Below are positions 48,367 through 60,423 of a DNA stretch of 64,000 nucleotides, piece by piece. This DNA is from Megalonaias nervosa (Eukaryota > Mollusca > Bivalvia > Unionida > Unionidae): contig JAECUM010001722.1 of assembly GCA_016617855.1 (NCBI GenBank), positions 1 through 64,000 of the forward strand, given 5' to 3'. The translations under genes and the position numbers were made by a program. Below the pieces are notes generated by a model. It ran no database searches. It was not told the origin of the DNA and saw nothing but the letters and a program-made list of their open reading frames with translations. The first letter of the stretch is position 1; every line of letters starts with the position of its first letter.

Positions 48367-50742
48367 ATGGCATAAAGATGAAGACTTTAGATTATGACTG
48401 CTCGTTTGTAGCTGTAAACAACTTGTATGTGAATATATATCATACTGTGAGTTTGTTGAGTTTTTTTGTGTGGGGTATCATTTTTCAAGGATTTTATGGT
48501 TACTGTAAAGTGCAGATTAAAAGACACAGGAAATATTTATACTGCTATGGAAAACTGGGACCGCTCCCAGAGCACAGTTTAAGTACCAATTAAAATGCAA
48601 TTATCATACCACACCATAAAAATATTTTTGTTTATGGACAAGTTAGTGGTTAACTGAAAAGAGGGTGTTTCTTGCTGCTCTGCTATATAAATTATACAGA
48701 AAAGGCTGTGGTTGACTGAGAAGAGTGTGGGTTTCACTTATTTGCTTTAGAATTGTGATTCAAAATTTACATGATGTGAATGCAGATTTAACAAGAAAAT
48801 GTAATGCATTTGATCCAGTTTGCTCTAAGTGTTTGTTAAATTCTAATATAGTATTCATTATAAATTCAAGCATTTTTTCCTCCCATGAATCAGATCTTTG
48901 AGTTACATGTTCATAATGAATATTGAACTTGAATTTTGTTGTCAGTTGGCAGCAATTCATGCATGCTCTAGCTTTACCTTTCACGTTTGAATATCATATT
49001 ATGCTGTATACAGATATGGCAGGGTGCAGGGATCTCTAGCTTTGAAAACCACTTTCCTATATAAAGCATTGCAGAATTTATGAAAAATAATTAGTTCCTG
49101 AATATTTAATGGTCACCAAGAAAAGCTGATATCTCTCTATTGGTCTGGAGCAACAAAAAAAACCCCAACAAATGTCATACGTCAATTGGACATGAGGCAG
49201 AAGAGAAATGGATAGTTCTGACCTGTCAATCAAACCAGTTGCATTATTTTTGACCAATGAACAATAGGCATTGAATTTACTGCATAGTCACACATTGCTT
49301 TTTGCCATATTTGCTCACAAACAGGAGACCATGCCTGCACATGGTGGCGCTCTACAGTTAAGTATTTTGCATAAGATTAGATTTTTAAAGAAAAAAAATT
49401 TCCCAGGTTTTCCTCACTGATTATACTAGCTATTAAAAATGACCTTTTATATTTTAGGAATTTTTAAGGAACTTTTAATTCCCTTTAGTTTGGTGTATGA
49501 TTGATGTGTGTGAAATGTTATAAAGTATACAGTTTGTCCTTACTTCAGATGATCACCGATCAAAGAAATGCCAGTTCCGTTTGGTAATTTTCTCTTCTTG
49601 TATTTTAGCGGTAAATTGTAAAAAAAAAGAGCTGATAAGATATTTTATATTTTATTTTATTGTATTTTTTTATTCTTTCATTGCACTTTCAGAAGCTGGT
49701 ATTTTCTAGTCAGGCAAAATTCATTTTCCATATCTTAAAAACTGCTAAAGATAGTGTACTTTAGACTAATTCAGGCTAACTTTTTTAGCACATGGGAGCA
49801 GTCATTTTGGTTAACTGTATGCTTAGATCATATACAATTTCCACAAATATAGTATCCAAAGAAATTTCAGCCACACTGCATGAATGTAACACAGAAGTAT
49901 GTCAACGTCCTATCCATTGTGCATGTTACAACTGCAAACAATTTTACCTTACACTTGTCACTCTCTCTCAGAAGTTCATAATATATGTAGAATGCCCCCT
50001 CTTTATATTTTTTGCGTAAAAAAATTTAGAAATGAGAAAAAATATGAAAATTATTTTGCCATTAAGTTTCTATATTTCGTGCTTTAGTATAAAATAATTA
50101 TATAATCATATTTTATATATACACAAAGCTGTTTCAGAATAATGACAGTTGTTGTGCTTGTGAAAATTTACAATGCAGTTTTATGCTATTTGTATGCTTA
50201 TGTTGGAATTGTATATTTTTGATATCATTTAGTTCCAAATTTTAAGTAGAATTTTTTTTTAAAAACAATTTCATTGTGGTGTTTTTATATCTTAACTTTA
50301 TGAAGAGGTGAAACTAATAAAATATATCTTTTGTCTATATTAGGCCTGAGACTGTCAATAACAGAAAGATATGCCCTACCATTTATTGCATTTTGTCATG
50401 ATGACCTCATATAAAACTTATTTGTAACAAAGTATTTGATTTTATAACACCTGCAAAATGTTAATTACATAAATGAACTAAGATAAGATGTGTCATACTA
50501 ACTGTCATGAATGAAGTTAAAACATGTCACATTAATTAGCGAACAATATAAATTTACTGGTTTATCAATGATGCCCTCACAGAATGTTTTGACTGTCCAG
50601 CTGAGGATGCACATTAATGCAGCATAAAGATCATAAAACATTTCCTTCAGTCACTTGGGTAACTTTGTATAAGTTGTTTATTTACTGAGTTTCCTAAACA
50701 TAACTAAATTATTAACTAATAATAAATTTAAATAAATATCAT

Positions 50743-50862
50743 CAGGGGTCAAGCTAGACTTAAATTTTAGGGAGAAGTGACTTCTCCTTTTGGTCAGAAC
50801 AGGGAGAAGTGGGAGCTAAACAGGGAGAAGTGAGACCAAAGCAAGAAACACGATATATATAT

Positions 50863-50902
<40 letters not shown>

Positions 50903-52455
50903 CTGCATTATCTTATTTTAATGATGTGCTCTATTTCTCAGTATGCTTTTAACAGTTTTAAGCAATGCCTTATTTTCAAGTTGAAAAATATGTGTTATAT
51001 GTTATTATCAACATATTTTGTACGCCTATAAAATTTTTTATATTTATACCCATTCTATTCATACTTGTAGTATATGTGTTTGAACTGAAGTAAATGCAGT
51101 GTGTTTTGGTCATATCACTTAAAAAGCACATCAGAAGCTATATATTGTAATTAATTTTAACTGATAGCAGTAACAGGATTAGAGTCTTGTAACTGCGAGT
51201 TGGTAAAAATGCTTAATAAACTACCACTTAATTATTTTATTTTCTACAAGTTTTGTGTAAAATTGCAGTCTAAAAGATTTCTCGCATTCTTTGAAACAAC
51301 CCCTAATACATGTACATAGGAATAAATGCACAAGTGACTTCAAACCATACTCTTCGTCCTGATTTCATTGTTCCCGATAAAACATTACTGTAACTATTCA
51401 TAGACAACACACTGAAGCACTAAGTCGATATATAACTAAACTGGACCCTTATTTTCCCCCCAACCGAAAATCCAAGAATTCGTATTGCACAGTGCGAGTG
51501 CATCTATTTTTAGAAAGAGGGCTTTTCTTAATATAACTACTCACTTTCTTGCTTCGTTAGAAAAATCATTGATAGGACTGCATATTTATGGTTGTATTAT
51601 TTGCCTACCTACTGGTAATAACGATATGCATTGGTTAAATAGTATTTTGCTTCATTACTATATATATTTTTCGTATTTTCACGAAAATTAATTACTTTAA
51701 CTCAGAAAACAACCTTGACCTTGCAGCATTGTTTCGAATTCCACAACAGAGATTTCCATGTTTCTGACCTACATTATTAAATATTTAGGCTAAATCTCAT
51801 ATCACATAATATTTAAACTTTGTTTTCATTATATTATATATTTTCCTGAACCTATTTGCCCAATTATTTACGAATACAGACAGTTTAATGAAGTGGTATA
51901 TCATATACGCAGCGATGTCCGCCATTACAAGTTCATTTACGGTTTCAAACTGATTTTATACAGAAAATACGCAGATACGGCCGTTAAAATCTCCATTTAT
52001 TAAAAAAAGAAATAAATTAGAAAATGCTCTTCACCGCTCATATTTTTAAAAGCAAATTACTATTTGCATATTGATGTTTAAATTTCGAAACAAAATTTGG
52101 TATATTTTCATCATAGCACAGTGTGCCCAACTTCATGAAATCAAGCAGTGATATCTTGCTCCGGAAAAGGGTTAATGGTCAGTTAGCTATTAAAACTTGC
52201 ATGTGAATGTGCAAGAATTTCTTTGTCGCCGTAAGCTGATTGGTATCAACACCACGTAAATACATTTGGCCTTGGGTTACAACAGTGCCAGAACTTACTG
52301 GCTACAGCGAGGGGGCATCTCAAAGGCATAATCTAGTCATTTTACGTCCGAAAAATCAGAGGGCGAAGTCGTTTTCGCTTTCCTAACAGAAGAAGGCGAA
52401 GTTTACGCTTCTCAGGCGACGTTTTCGCCCACTTCGCCTGGTAGCGTGACCCCTG
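50743..52455. mobile_element. hAT-type DNA transposon (1.7 kb, probably non-autonomous)
   Basis: Starts CAGGGGTCAAGCTAGACTTA and ends CTGGTAGCGTGACCCCTG, TIR about 14/15. Flanks are ATATCAT and TTATCAT, a near-match duplication. Subterminal repeats are obvious: GGGAGAAGTG three times at the left (about 50771-50840, one as GGGAGAAGTGACTTCTCC) and GGCGAAGT / ACTTCGCC forms at the right (about 52361-52440). The interior has no ORF above about 70 codons, so no transposase is encoded. It is rich in CpG compared with its surroundings, especially 51270-52455. A GATA microsatellite lies at its left. Confidence 0.85.
50864..50902. repeat. (GATA)n microsatellite
   Basis: About ten GATA units following a short TA run, inside the hAT element. 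Confidence 0.95.
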
Positions 52456-52489
52456 TTATCATAAATTAGAAAAAGTACATGGTTTTTTG

Positions 52490-53160
52490 GTGCTGTATTC
52501 CAGTTTGGCTTCCATAGTGGCTATCTTGAAAATCTTGTTATTGCCACTCCTTCTTTATGAATGGTCATATCCTCATTAGGTTTTCACCAAAAGACTTTTA
52601 TGATGTCTTTTTTTTTCTTCTAAATACATGTAAAAATAGTGCTAATTTGACATCCAGTATGGCCACATTTGCAAACATCTTGAAAATCTTGTTCTACTTT
52701 TCCTAAAAAGGAAAGTCATATGGACATTGGGTTTCGACTAGAAGACTTCTAATGGTGTGTAGTGTGCAGTTGGTCCTAATTCAAACTGCTGATCTGACTT
52801 CTGGTATAACCACTATGGTGGGTATGTTGAAAATCTTGTTGATACTTTTCCTGAATGGATGGATGTTGGTCCTAACAGAAAGTCATGTCATTATGACATC
52901 CAATATGGCCACTGTGAAGGCTATCTTGAAAAGCCTCTGAAAGCTGCTTCTCTTGAATAGATGATTATATCAGCACAGGATTTTTACCATGATGTCTACA
53001 AGGTCCTAAATGAAAAAGGTGCCTATTTTGCATCAAGTATGTGGTGATCTATCTTGAATATCTACTATTGCTCAGAAATATCAGAGAAGGTTTCAGCACT
53101 CAACAGTTCAAAAGAAGAAACAGTCTTGCAATGGATTCCTGGAAGTTTTCTGTGGCCAAT
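52490..53160 (+). repeat. Array-3 element, truncated
   Basis: Units with GGC.ACCATAGTGGCTATCTTG then AAAATCTTGTT.TT..CTCCT and CAT.GGGTTTTCACCAGAAGACTTC. Anchors lie near 52506, 52661, 52808, 52908 and 53043. The final ACTCTTGT end seen at 58343-58350 is absent; the match stops near the GAAGAAACAGTCTTGCAATG segment. Confidence 0.68.
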
Positions 53161-53403
53161 AATCCATTTTTGAGAACATTCTGTGAAAAGAAAGTACTTT
53201 AATTGAAAGTTTTAAGATTGGTGTGGTTAACATGTTAATGGTCAGTTTAATTATCAGGGCCATACAGTGTACTGTCAGGGAAGCAGGGTGCACAGAAAAG
53301 GAACATGAGGTGATGCACCCCCATGTAATTTCTTATAATGGGTTAACGCTGGGTATAGACTTAGATTTACCTTAATTTGCATAAATATACCAACAGATAT
53401 GGC

Positions 53404-53450
53404 TGTGTGTGTATGTGCATGTGTGTGTGTGTGTGTTTGTGTATGTGTGC
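53404..53450. repeat. GT-rich microsatellite
   Basis: Imperfect (GT)n tract with A and C interruptions. Confidence 0.85.
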
Positions 53451-53947
53451 TGACTTTTCTGTTGAAATAAAAAATAGAATAAAAATGGATGCAAGAGACT
53501 CAATTGTAAATGAAAGTTGGCCACATATTAGCTAGAACAGGTTTGCCTAAACTGTTAAAGAAACTAATGTGCTTTTGAACATACATGTAACATACTGTCA
53601 TTACTCTGTGTTTTCAGATGCCAAAATGTATTTATATATTTTGATGTCCAAAAACACAGGAACAAAAAGAAAATAATTCCATCAGAACTGTCCAAAAACT
53701 TGAGTGTTGGGGTGAGGATGGGCAAAATTGACTGTCATCTTCATTTGATTAAATGATGTTGTTCTAAACGAGATGATACTTGAATAAAAAAAGTAGTTTT
53801 AGTCCTGAATTTCAAGTTGTCATAACTGCAGCAGATTATATTCTTGCTGTGTAAAAGGTCACTGTTACAGTGTAATTGGTACATTTAATAGAAACTGTTA
53901 AAGACATACTGAGTCCTTCATTTCAACATTTTGAGAAATCTTTCTTG

Positions 53948-54275
53948 GCTGCGCAAGTGGCCTAGTGGTTAGAGTGTCTGCCTCAGATGAGGGAGGTCGC
54001 GGGTTTGAATCCCAGCTGAGTCATGCCAAAGACTTATAAAAATGGTACTAACAGCTGCCTCGCTAGGCACTCGGCATTAAGAGGTTAATGTTAAGACTGG
54101 TTTGCCTATTGTCAGGATAATGTGACTGGGTAGGACATGATGCTACATGTCTGTGGCATGATGCCCCAGTGTTAGACATCACTATAAACTACCACACTGC
54201 AGACATTGTAGCAATATGACTGAAAAATTGTTAAAGCTATGTTAAAAATCCAAATCACACACACACACTCACACG
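53948..54275 (+). mobile_element. SINE group A, full length
   Basis: Head GCTGCGCAAGTGGCCTAGTG, GTTAGAGTGTC (A-box region), GGTCGCGGGTTTGAATCCC (B-box region), body CCAAAGACTTATAAAAATGG, TACTAACAGCTGCCTCGCTA, GGCACTCGGCATTAAGAGG, ...GTGACTGGGTAGGACATGAT, GCCCCAGTGTTAGACATCAC, and tail GTTAAAAATCCAAATCACAC with a CA repeat. At about 328 bp it is the reference copy for this group. Confidence 0.92.
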
Positions 54276-55238
54276 CTTTCTTTCTTTCATCAAGTTCCTT
54301 CAGTTATAGTCCTGAATATGACTCACCATGTTGTGTACCACGATTTTCATAATGGCTGAACAATTGGCCAATCAGTACTTGCACTGCAATGGATTGTTGA
54401 TAAAACAGCAAGTGGTGTTGGCATGAGATGCAAGTATTTCGTTTTCAGCTCAAATCTTAACATGCTGATATCTGAATGTGTTGATTGGTATTCAATATGG
54501 TGAACACTGACCATGTTTAAGTATCGCCTCTTGCTCTCTTTGCCTCTCTCCATTGACAGATATAGACTATAAGAATATCTCAGTTACCCAAGTTAACAGT
54601 TAATAGATTAATTTGACCAATTAGAAAGGAATTAAAATATTCCAAATGTCAGCTGTACATGAGTGTAAATGCTATGTCAGTTTTAGTAATGCACTACACA
54701 AAGATTTTTTAAAATAAAAATTGATTTGCAATGTATGTATCAGATAAAGATGCAAATACATTCAGTATAATCGTTTTATAAGACATTTTATGATTTAAAT
54801 AGGATATAAACAGTGCAACTTACAAAAGGACTCATCTTAGATTGTCATATCATGGCTTACATATCATGGGATCAGCTGAATTTTAATATTTCATTAAATG
54901 GTACATGCATTATGAATACATATTTATGCATAATAGTCCTGTCACTTAATGCTTTCTTACTGTTGTGCTTTTCTCCAGGGAAACAATTCCAAAACTGAAA
55001 TTCTTACCACAACTGATGACCTTTTTAACTCAAGTTTGCATTTCAAAAAACACACAATTGTATGATCATTATTTTTTGTACAAATAACTAATTTGCCCTC
55101 ATACCTGAGCGATTGGACATCGTCTGTTCAGGATGTGATCTAGTTTTTAAAAGTTTCTTTTTATCTTGTGTGATACTGTGCTTTCATTTGTTTTCACGGA
55201 CATTAGTTTCCTTGATTTAGCAAAAACAGAATTTTCAG

Positions 55239-55375
55239 AGATTAATTTTATTTGTGTATACACCTCAGACAGAAAAAATGCCATTTATGGTAAAGATATA
55301 GCAACAAATTGTTTTTGAAGATTAATTTTATTTGTGTGTACACCTCAGACAGAAACGCCATTTGTCAAAGATATT
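55239..55375. repeat. 80-bp tandem duplication
   Basis: AGATTAATTTTATTTGTGT.TACACCTCAGACAGAAA...GCCATTT occurs twice, with starts at 55239 and 55319. The units differ by small indels. Confidence 0.88.
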
Positions 55376-55387
55376 TTATGTTATGTA

Positions 55388-55591
55388 CCTTATATACTTG
55401 CTTATATGTTGAGGACAACTGCACAGACCCAAATCACATAATGAGCTGGCAGGTTTGGGTCTATGCAGTTTGTTAGAAGTAATAAGTAGATAAAACAACA
55501 TAGACCCGGACTTGCCAATTCATTACAGTATGTGATGGCATAATCTATGTTGTTTCAAGTTGGATGTGACTTGTATATGAGTATATATGGT
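55388..55591. mobile_element. Palindromic MITE group E, third copy
   Basis: The left arm CCTTATATACTTGCTTATAT, GTTGAGGACAACTGCACAGA is inverted at the right as TGTTGTTTCAAGTTGGATGT, GACTTGTATATGAGTATATA, TGG. Two inner repeats of the GACCCRGAYYTGCCA / TGGCAGGTTTGGGTC type are also inverted. Target-site duplication not resolved. Confidence 0.65.
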
Positions 55592-55699
55592 ATGTATTGA
55601 TTTAGTTTTGTATCAATTACAGAATATACAAAGATTTAGTTCCAACAAATAATGGTGAACTGACCATCAACTTTTTGCAATTATCAAGATGATATATTG

Positions 55700-55887
55700 C
55701 ATTGGTCGGCAACTTATTTTATGTAGCGTGCCACTTTTTCTGGATTAATTACAAAATGAACGAGCGCGTGGCACCAGGAAGAGAGTAATACTGTTAAAAT
55801 CAAGATTCTAAGGCTGCCCTTTGCGTGCCACACAAAACCTCTTGACGTGCCACTTGTGGCACATGTGCTGTAGGTTGCCGACCCCAG
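55700..55887. mobile_element. hAT-type MITE with perfect 8-bp target-site duplication
   Basis: Starts CATTGGTCGGCAAC and ends GTTGCCGACCCCAG (TIR 12/14). It is flanked by ATATATTG at 55692-55699 and 55888-55895. The 188-bp element includes two GCGTGCCAC/GTGCCAC-type inner repeats. The CpG-bearing termini are intact. Confidence 0.95.
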
Positions 55888-56775
55888 ATATATTGTAACA
55901 TCCTCATAACAAAACACCTCTAACTTGTCACAAGGCATAGTTTTAGATGTCCTCATTATTAGATGGCAGTAGAAAAATGCATTGTATTTTATTTTTTTCA
56001 AGAAACTCCTTTTGTTCATTCAGAATTTTGTCTTTTGGTGTTTATCATAATATTTTATCACCTGTTCAAAACTTTTGCAAAAACACTGTCACATTGTACA
56101 CTTGAGTTACATTGCAAGCATTGTTCCTGAATAATTAATGTTACTTTCCATATATACACTGTAATCTTTCACAAACATAAACTAAATTTGCAAATGAGCA
56201 GATTGCAAAAAAATTTTAGTGATAGTATTGTAAATTAACAATATTTCTTCGGGTACTAGTTTTTGTGGAGTTCATGTTTGCTACAAACCGCATCTTTCAG
56301 GAATCCATGAACAATGATCCTTCCTTGACTTTACAACTCCTACCTCAATAATAAATTTAATTACTGAGGAAAACTGCATTTTTACAAATGCTACTAATGA
56401 TGCACATGAACATGAATTTACAATATGCAGAATTTACTGAAATTTAGAGAACTGAAATATTTTGATTTACAGTGCATGAAAGGGGATAAATTGGAAAAAC
56501 TTGCTGTAACATCCAAAAAGAAACTGGTTAAAATCCTGGTCTCTTTCATGCAACCCATACAGAATATAAATACTGGTGCCATTGAAAAGGAATAGATTTT
56601 GAGCCTATCTTGAAAGTTGATGACTTTTTCTTGTTACATGGATCTGAAGATCAAAGATCATCTTGAACATTTATGACATGTTTTTTTAGGTGAAATTTAA
56701 GAACCTCTTGAAAGTTACCAACTGTTCTTATTATATGGAAACAGTACTGTGAATTACTTTGTTTATCTTTTTCAG

Positions 56776-56840
56776 AGGACATACAAGAAGAACCATCAGG
56801 AAGTGAAGTATCAGAACCCATCCCTGGTGTAAAACGAAAG
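56776..56840 (+). CDS. Anoctamin family protein, coding exon 4
   Basis: 65 bp, entered in phase 1 and left in phase 0. The acceptor is TTTATCTTTTTCAG|AG, a good polypyrimidine tract, and the donor is AAAG|GTGATT. It encodes an acidic then basic linker, EDIQEEPSGSEVSEP then IPGVKRK, leading into the dimerisation domain in the next exon. Only 320 bp of intron separate it from that domain exon, which supports its membership. Confidence 0.82.
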
Positions 56841-57160
56841 GTGATTGAGTTATTTATTTTATAAAATGGGAATATAAAAAGCACTTCTCAAGTAGGCTGT
56901 ATTTATTGTACCAGTAACGTTTCAGATCTATAATAAAAGTTGGGCTTTAATTACCATGGGTAGTCTAAGCTTGTCACTTAATTTGTTGCTTAGCCAGGAA
57001 GGCATACATTATTAACAAAGTTTAGGGTACAGAAATATTTCTTGTTATCATTAGTTACTTGAAAATAGGAGGAAAAAAAGAGAGTGGAATGTATTATGTC
57101 ATTTTAGGAATTTACTCAATATTAATGTTGACTAATTTGAAGATCATTTTTGTGTTACAG
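56841..57160 (+). other. Intron 4 of the anoctamin gene (320 bp)
   Basis: Starts GTGATT and ends TTTTTGTGTTACAG. No repeat recognised. The open frame 57059-57370 runs from this intron through exon 5 and past its donor. Confidence 0.75.
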
Positions 57161-57322
57161 GGTAGGAACCTATTCTTCAATGATGGAAAATCCAGGATTG
57201 ACTACATTTTGGCATGGACTAAACCAGAGAAAGAAGATGAAAACACTGAGAAGGCAAAGAAAGCACGTGACATTTTCCATCACAACCTGCAGGAGGAGGG
57301 ACTGCAACTTGAGTTGGATGAT
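57161..57322 (+). CDS. Anoctamin family protein, coding exon 5 (start of dimerisation domain)
   Basis: 162 bp, phase 0/0, with acceptor GTGTTACAG|GG and donor GATGAT|GTAATG. It encodes 54 residues opening GRNLFFNDGKSRIDYILAW, the signature start of the anoctamin cytoplasmic N-terminal (dimerisation) domain: a phenylalanine pair, DGK, then a hydrophobic beta strand after RID. A Lys/Glu-rich helix follows (EDENTEKAKKARDIFHHNLQ), then EEGLQLELDD, matching the family's 'R..F..NL..EGL.LE' pattern. This domain precedes the ten-helix channel/scramblase core and helps form the homodimer. This exon and the next carry the family identification. Which paralogue it is cannot be decided from this fragment. 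Confidence 0.95.
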
Positions 57323-57394
57323 GTAATGTATAATTTATATTTTGCTAGTATAGCAAATAGTGTGATATAAGTGTCTTTTTTGGTTGAGTTTATG

Positions 57395-58350
57395 GAATGG
57401 CCTGTTGTCTGTCATCAGATATCCATCCATTCATTAGTACAAGTTTGTTATTGCTAATTCTTCCAAACTACTTGGAGGATTGCCATGAAACTACACTTGC
57501 ATCCATCCCATTCTATAGTTGATTCAAAATGAAAATGGTGCTGCTTGGACTTCTAATATGGCCACCATAGGAGTCATTTGAAAATCTTGTTGTTTATGCT
57601 CCAATTGAATGGGGTTTTCAGAGTTCTCATGATGTGTAGGTGGATGTCAATATTAAAACAAATGCTGCTGATCTGATATGAAATTATCCTATCGACTCCT
57701 CCCGAACAGAAATTCGTATTGACATGAGGTTTTCTCAAGGAGACTTCTTGTGAAGTCTGTTAGTTCTGAATGAAAATTGTGCTGATCTAACCTCAGATAT
57801 GGCCATGATTGTGTAAACCTTCTTGTCACCACTCCAAAATGGAAAAAGTCGTACCATCATGGGGTTTTACAAGAAAACCTCTCCTGGTGTCTAATTGGTT
57901 GGAATTGAAAATGATGCCAATCTTATGTTCAGTATGGTCTTCATGGTGGCCATCTTGAAAATCTTGTAATTGTTTCTCCAGATTTGACAGTGATATCAAC
58001 ATAGGGTTTTCACCAAAAGACTTCTTAAGGTATTCGGGTGGCCCTAAATAAAAATGGTGCTCTGCAGAAATACGGTATGGCTGGCACAATGAATATGTTT
58101 GAAACTTGTCACTAATTCTCCTGAATGGGTATTATATTAGCATGGGATTTTCACCAGAAGGCTTTAAATGCTGTTTGGTTTGGCCTAAATGAAAATAGTG
58201 TAGCAACTAATTTGAAACAAACTCTTATTGCTGAAGAATATCAGAAATGGTTTTAGCACTCTATGCTTAAAAGGAAGAAATGGTCTTATCTTGAATACCT
58301 CAAAATTCTTTCCGGACAGTAGAGCATCAGTCTGTTCAAGGGACTCTTGT
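57395..58350 (+). repeat. Array-3 element, full copy
   Basis: Starts GGCCTGTTGTCTGTCATC, then CCAAACTACTTGGAGGATTG, CCATGAAACTACAC, then about five units (GATCTGA.ATC..ATATGGCC, ATC.TGAAAATCTTGT, GGGTTTTCACCAGAAGACTT). Anchors lie near 57560, 57800, 57938 and 58079. It ends AGTCTGTTCAAGGGACTCTT, GT at 58350, the same terminal octamer as Array-1 and Array-2. The - strand frame at 57826-58089 is an artefact of the repeat. Confidence 0.74.
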
Positions 58351-59625
58351 TTTCAGTCAGTAACATTAGTGATAGCAGGGATAGCAGATTAAAACATAAA
58401 TTTTACAAGGGTTGTGTATAGTGGGACCAAAATTAGTTCTATAATTTTGTTCTTGCTTATAGGGAAGTTGCTTTCTTAAATAGAAGCAGTAGCAGTTACT
58501 GTTGTTGAGTTCTTGGCACAAAAAACAGATTTTTTAATAACCAGTCCTTAATATGAAACAAATTTATCTGTTTATTCATTTGACATAATACAAGTGTAGG
58601 CTGCATTATAATAATTTTGTTTGTTACTAAAAGGTGCAACAGCAATAAAGGTGCCCTATGATCATATTGCACTTTTAATTTCATTTCAAAGTTCAATTCT
58701 CTCTTAAAGAATAGGAATCTTTGCAGCGTATTTACCAAGCTGACTTGAAATACTGAAAACTATTAAAAATTAAGAATTTTTCTAATTTTAATTTTTCTTT
58801 GTGATGACTAAATAATAATGAAATTATTTGTCTGAATCAAAAGTATAGGATTCATAACAAGCTAGAATGAATGGTAGTGAAGTAAGTTGAATTACTTTGT
58901 TTTCATTGAAAATTAGTCACTGAAACCAAACATATTGAGCTACATTATCAATTCTGGGAACACAACTATCACATAGGATGGGGGTTAGCTGTAGTTGAAA
59001 AAGTAATTTAGTATTTCATACATGGTCATGTCACTCAGAACATATCTTGGCAAATGAATCTTTGGCTACATGTTGAATTCAAGTAATCCAAAGCACAAAA
59101 TGTATGTTTTGATCATAACCAATATGTATTGTCAAATAACCAAGGAGCTAGTTAGAAAAATAAGAAAGGAACATGTGTCTGTCACATTGAAAATCGAGGA
59201 GCATTCTGTTTGCTTATCAGTTTCTCGACATTGCACATATGTTGGAGAATCTGGATACTTACAGGTCCATACTATGACGGTGATTCAGGAGAAATAGTTA
59301 TTTTAGAGTGTTTTTACACCAAAACAGGGCCCAAAAAGTGATGTTCACTTTGTCTTGTATTGATTCCATGACACTCTCCCACCCCTCCCATTTCAGTACA
59401 ATGCATCAGTGCAAAATGTTGACTTTTTGTAAATTTTCCCTACAAAGAGCAAGTTGAAAAGATAGGACAAAAATTTTTTTGTTTTGTAGTGAATTTTTGT
59501 GCTAATTTGATGATCATGAATAGTAGAAATTACATTGCTCCATGAGAAACAAGTGAAATATTGAATTTGTGGCACCCAGTTTGAAGCAAGTTATGATGCA
59601 GTGGATGTCCTTGTGTCCATTGCTA

Positions 59626-59971
59626 CAGTAAAACCTGCATTTAAAGACCACTGCACAGGGCATTCTATTGGATTTAAAGTTGGAGGGAGAGTTGACGAAG
59701 TGGGGAGGGAGACCTCCCCCCAGTGGGGATACGGGTCTTTTTTTGTTAAGTAGCCATGTGTAAAGTAAAAGTAGCCAGGTAAATCACCTGGCTCCTGGCT
59801 GATAAGAAAAGCCCTGCCACTGTTATAATAGACTACCTGTCTTGAGAAATCAGATTTTCATTGCACAGATGTATTGATAATATCTAGTATTTTGACTCAT
59901 GACAGACTACCTATCTTGAGAGACCATACTATTTTGGCAGATGGGGTGGTCTTTCAAGACAGGTTTTACTG
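59626..59971. mobile_element. TA-target (mariner-like) MITE with inner insertion
   Basis: Starts CAGTAAAACCTG..TT.AAAG, ACCAC and ends GTGGTCTTTCAAGACAGGTTTTACTG, about 23/26 TIR identity. It is flanked by TA (59624-59625 and 59972-59973). A GC-rich inner block (about 59650-59820) may be a second, nested element, and the AGACTACCTGTCTTGAGA motif is repeated inside the right half. Related termini occur at 24265-24301, 34990 and 62333. Confidence 0.85.
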
Positions 59972-60423
59972 TAATGAAAATAATCACTGTATCCAATATT
60001 TAATTATACAGATGTATGAAAAGAGGCCTTCAGGTATAAAAACAGTTGCCGATTTATGACTAACCTATTTTTGAGGTTGCCGTTTTTTTGTTATACAAAA
60101 TCTATAATGAATCAGTATAAGAAAAAGTTAAATTGTTTATAGATATCTATTAGTATTTCATCAGGCTATTAACCATTGAACGTGAAAACATGCAAAAACA
60201 GTAGTTTCAACTGACAATTTTGAACTTTGTACACCTGTTTCCATCTCTTTTCACCAACAGTGCCCTGATCTGGCTCTAGAGAGGTAATTTTTTTTACAAT
60301 TTTCCAGCTTTGACCTTGACTAATTATAATTAAATGCACTTGTTACCAAGCTTTTTTTGCTTGATTAATATGACTTCTGATAAGGAGAAAGGTAAAATAT
60401 ATGGTTCCAATTTAGAAACACAT

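Larger units (their letters stand above)
45492..56775 (+). other. Intron 3 of the anoctamin gene (~11.3 kb)
   Basis: Starts GTAATT and ends TTTATCTTTTTCAG. Repeats within are listed separately. Segments such as 48370-50740 are AT-rich with no supportable gene. Confidence 0.65.

Noticed and set aside
57059..57370. Single 103-codon ORF as an unspliced gene
   Set aside because: Only the middle (57161-57322) has anoctamin similarity, and it is bounded by good acceptor and donor sites. The ends are intron read-through.
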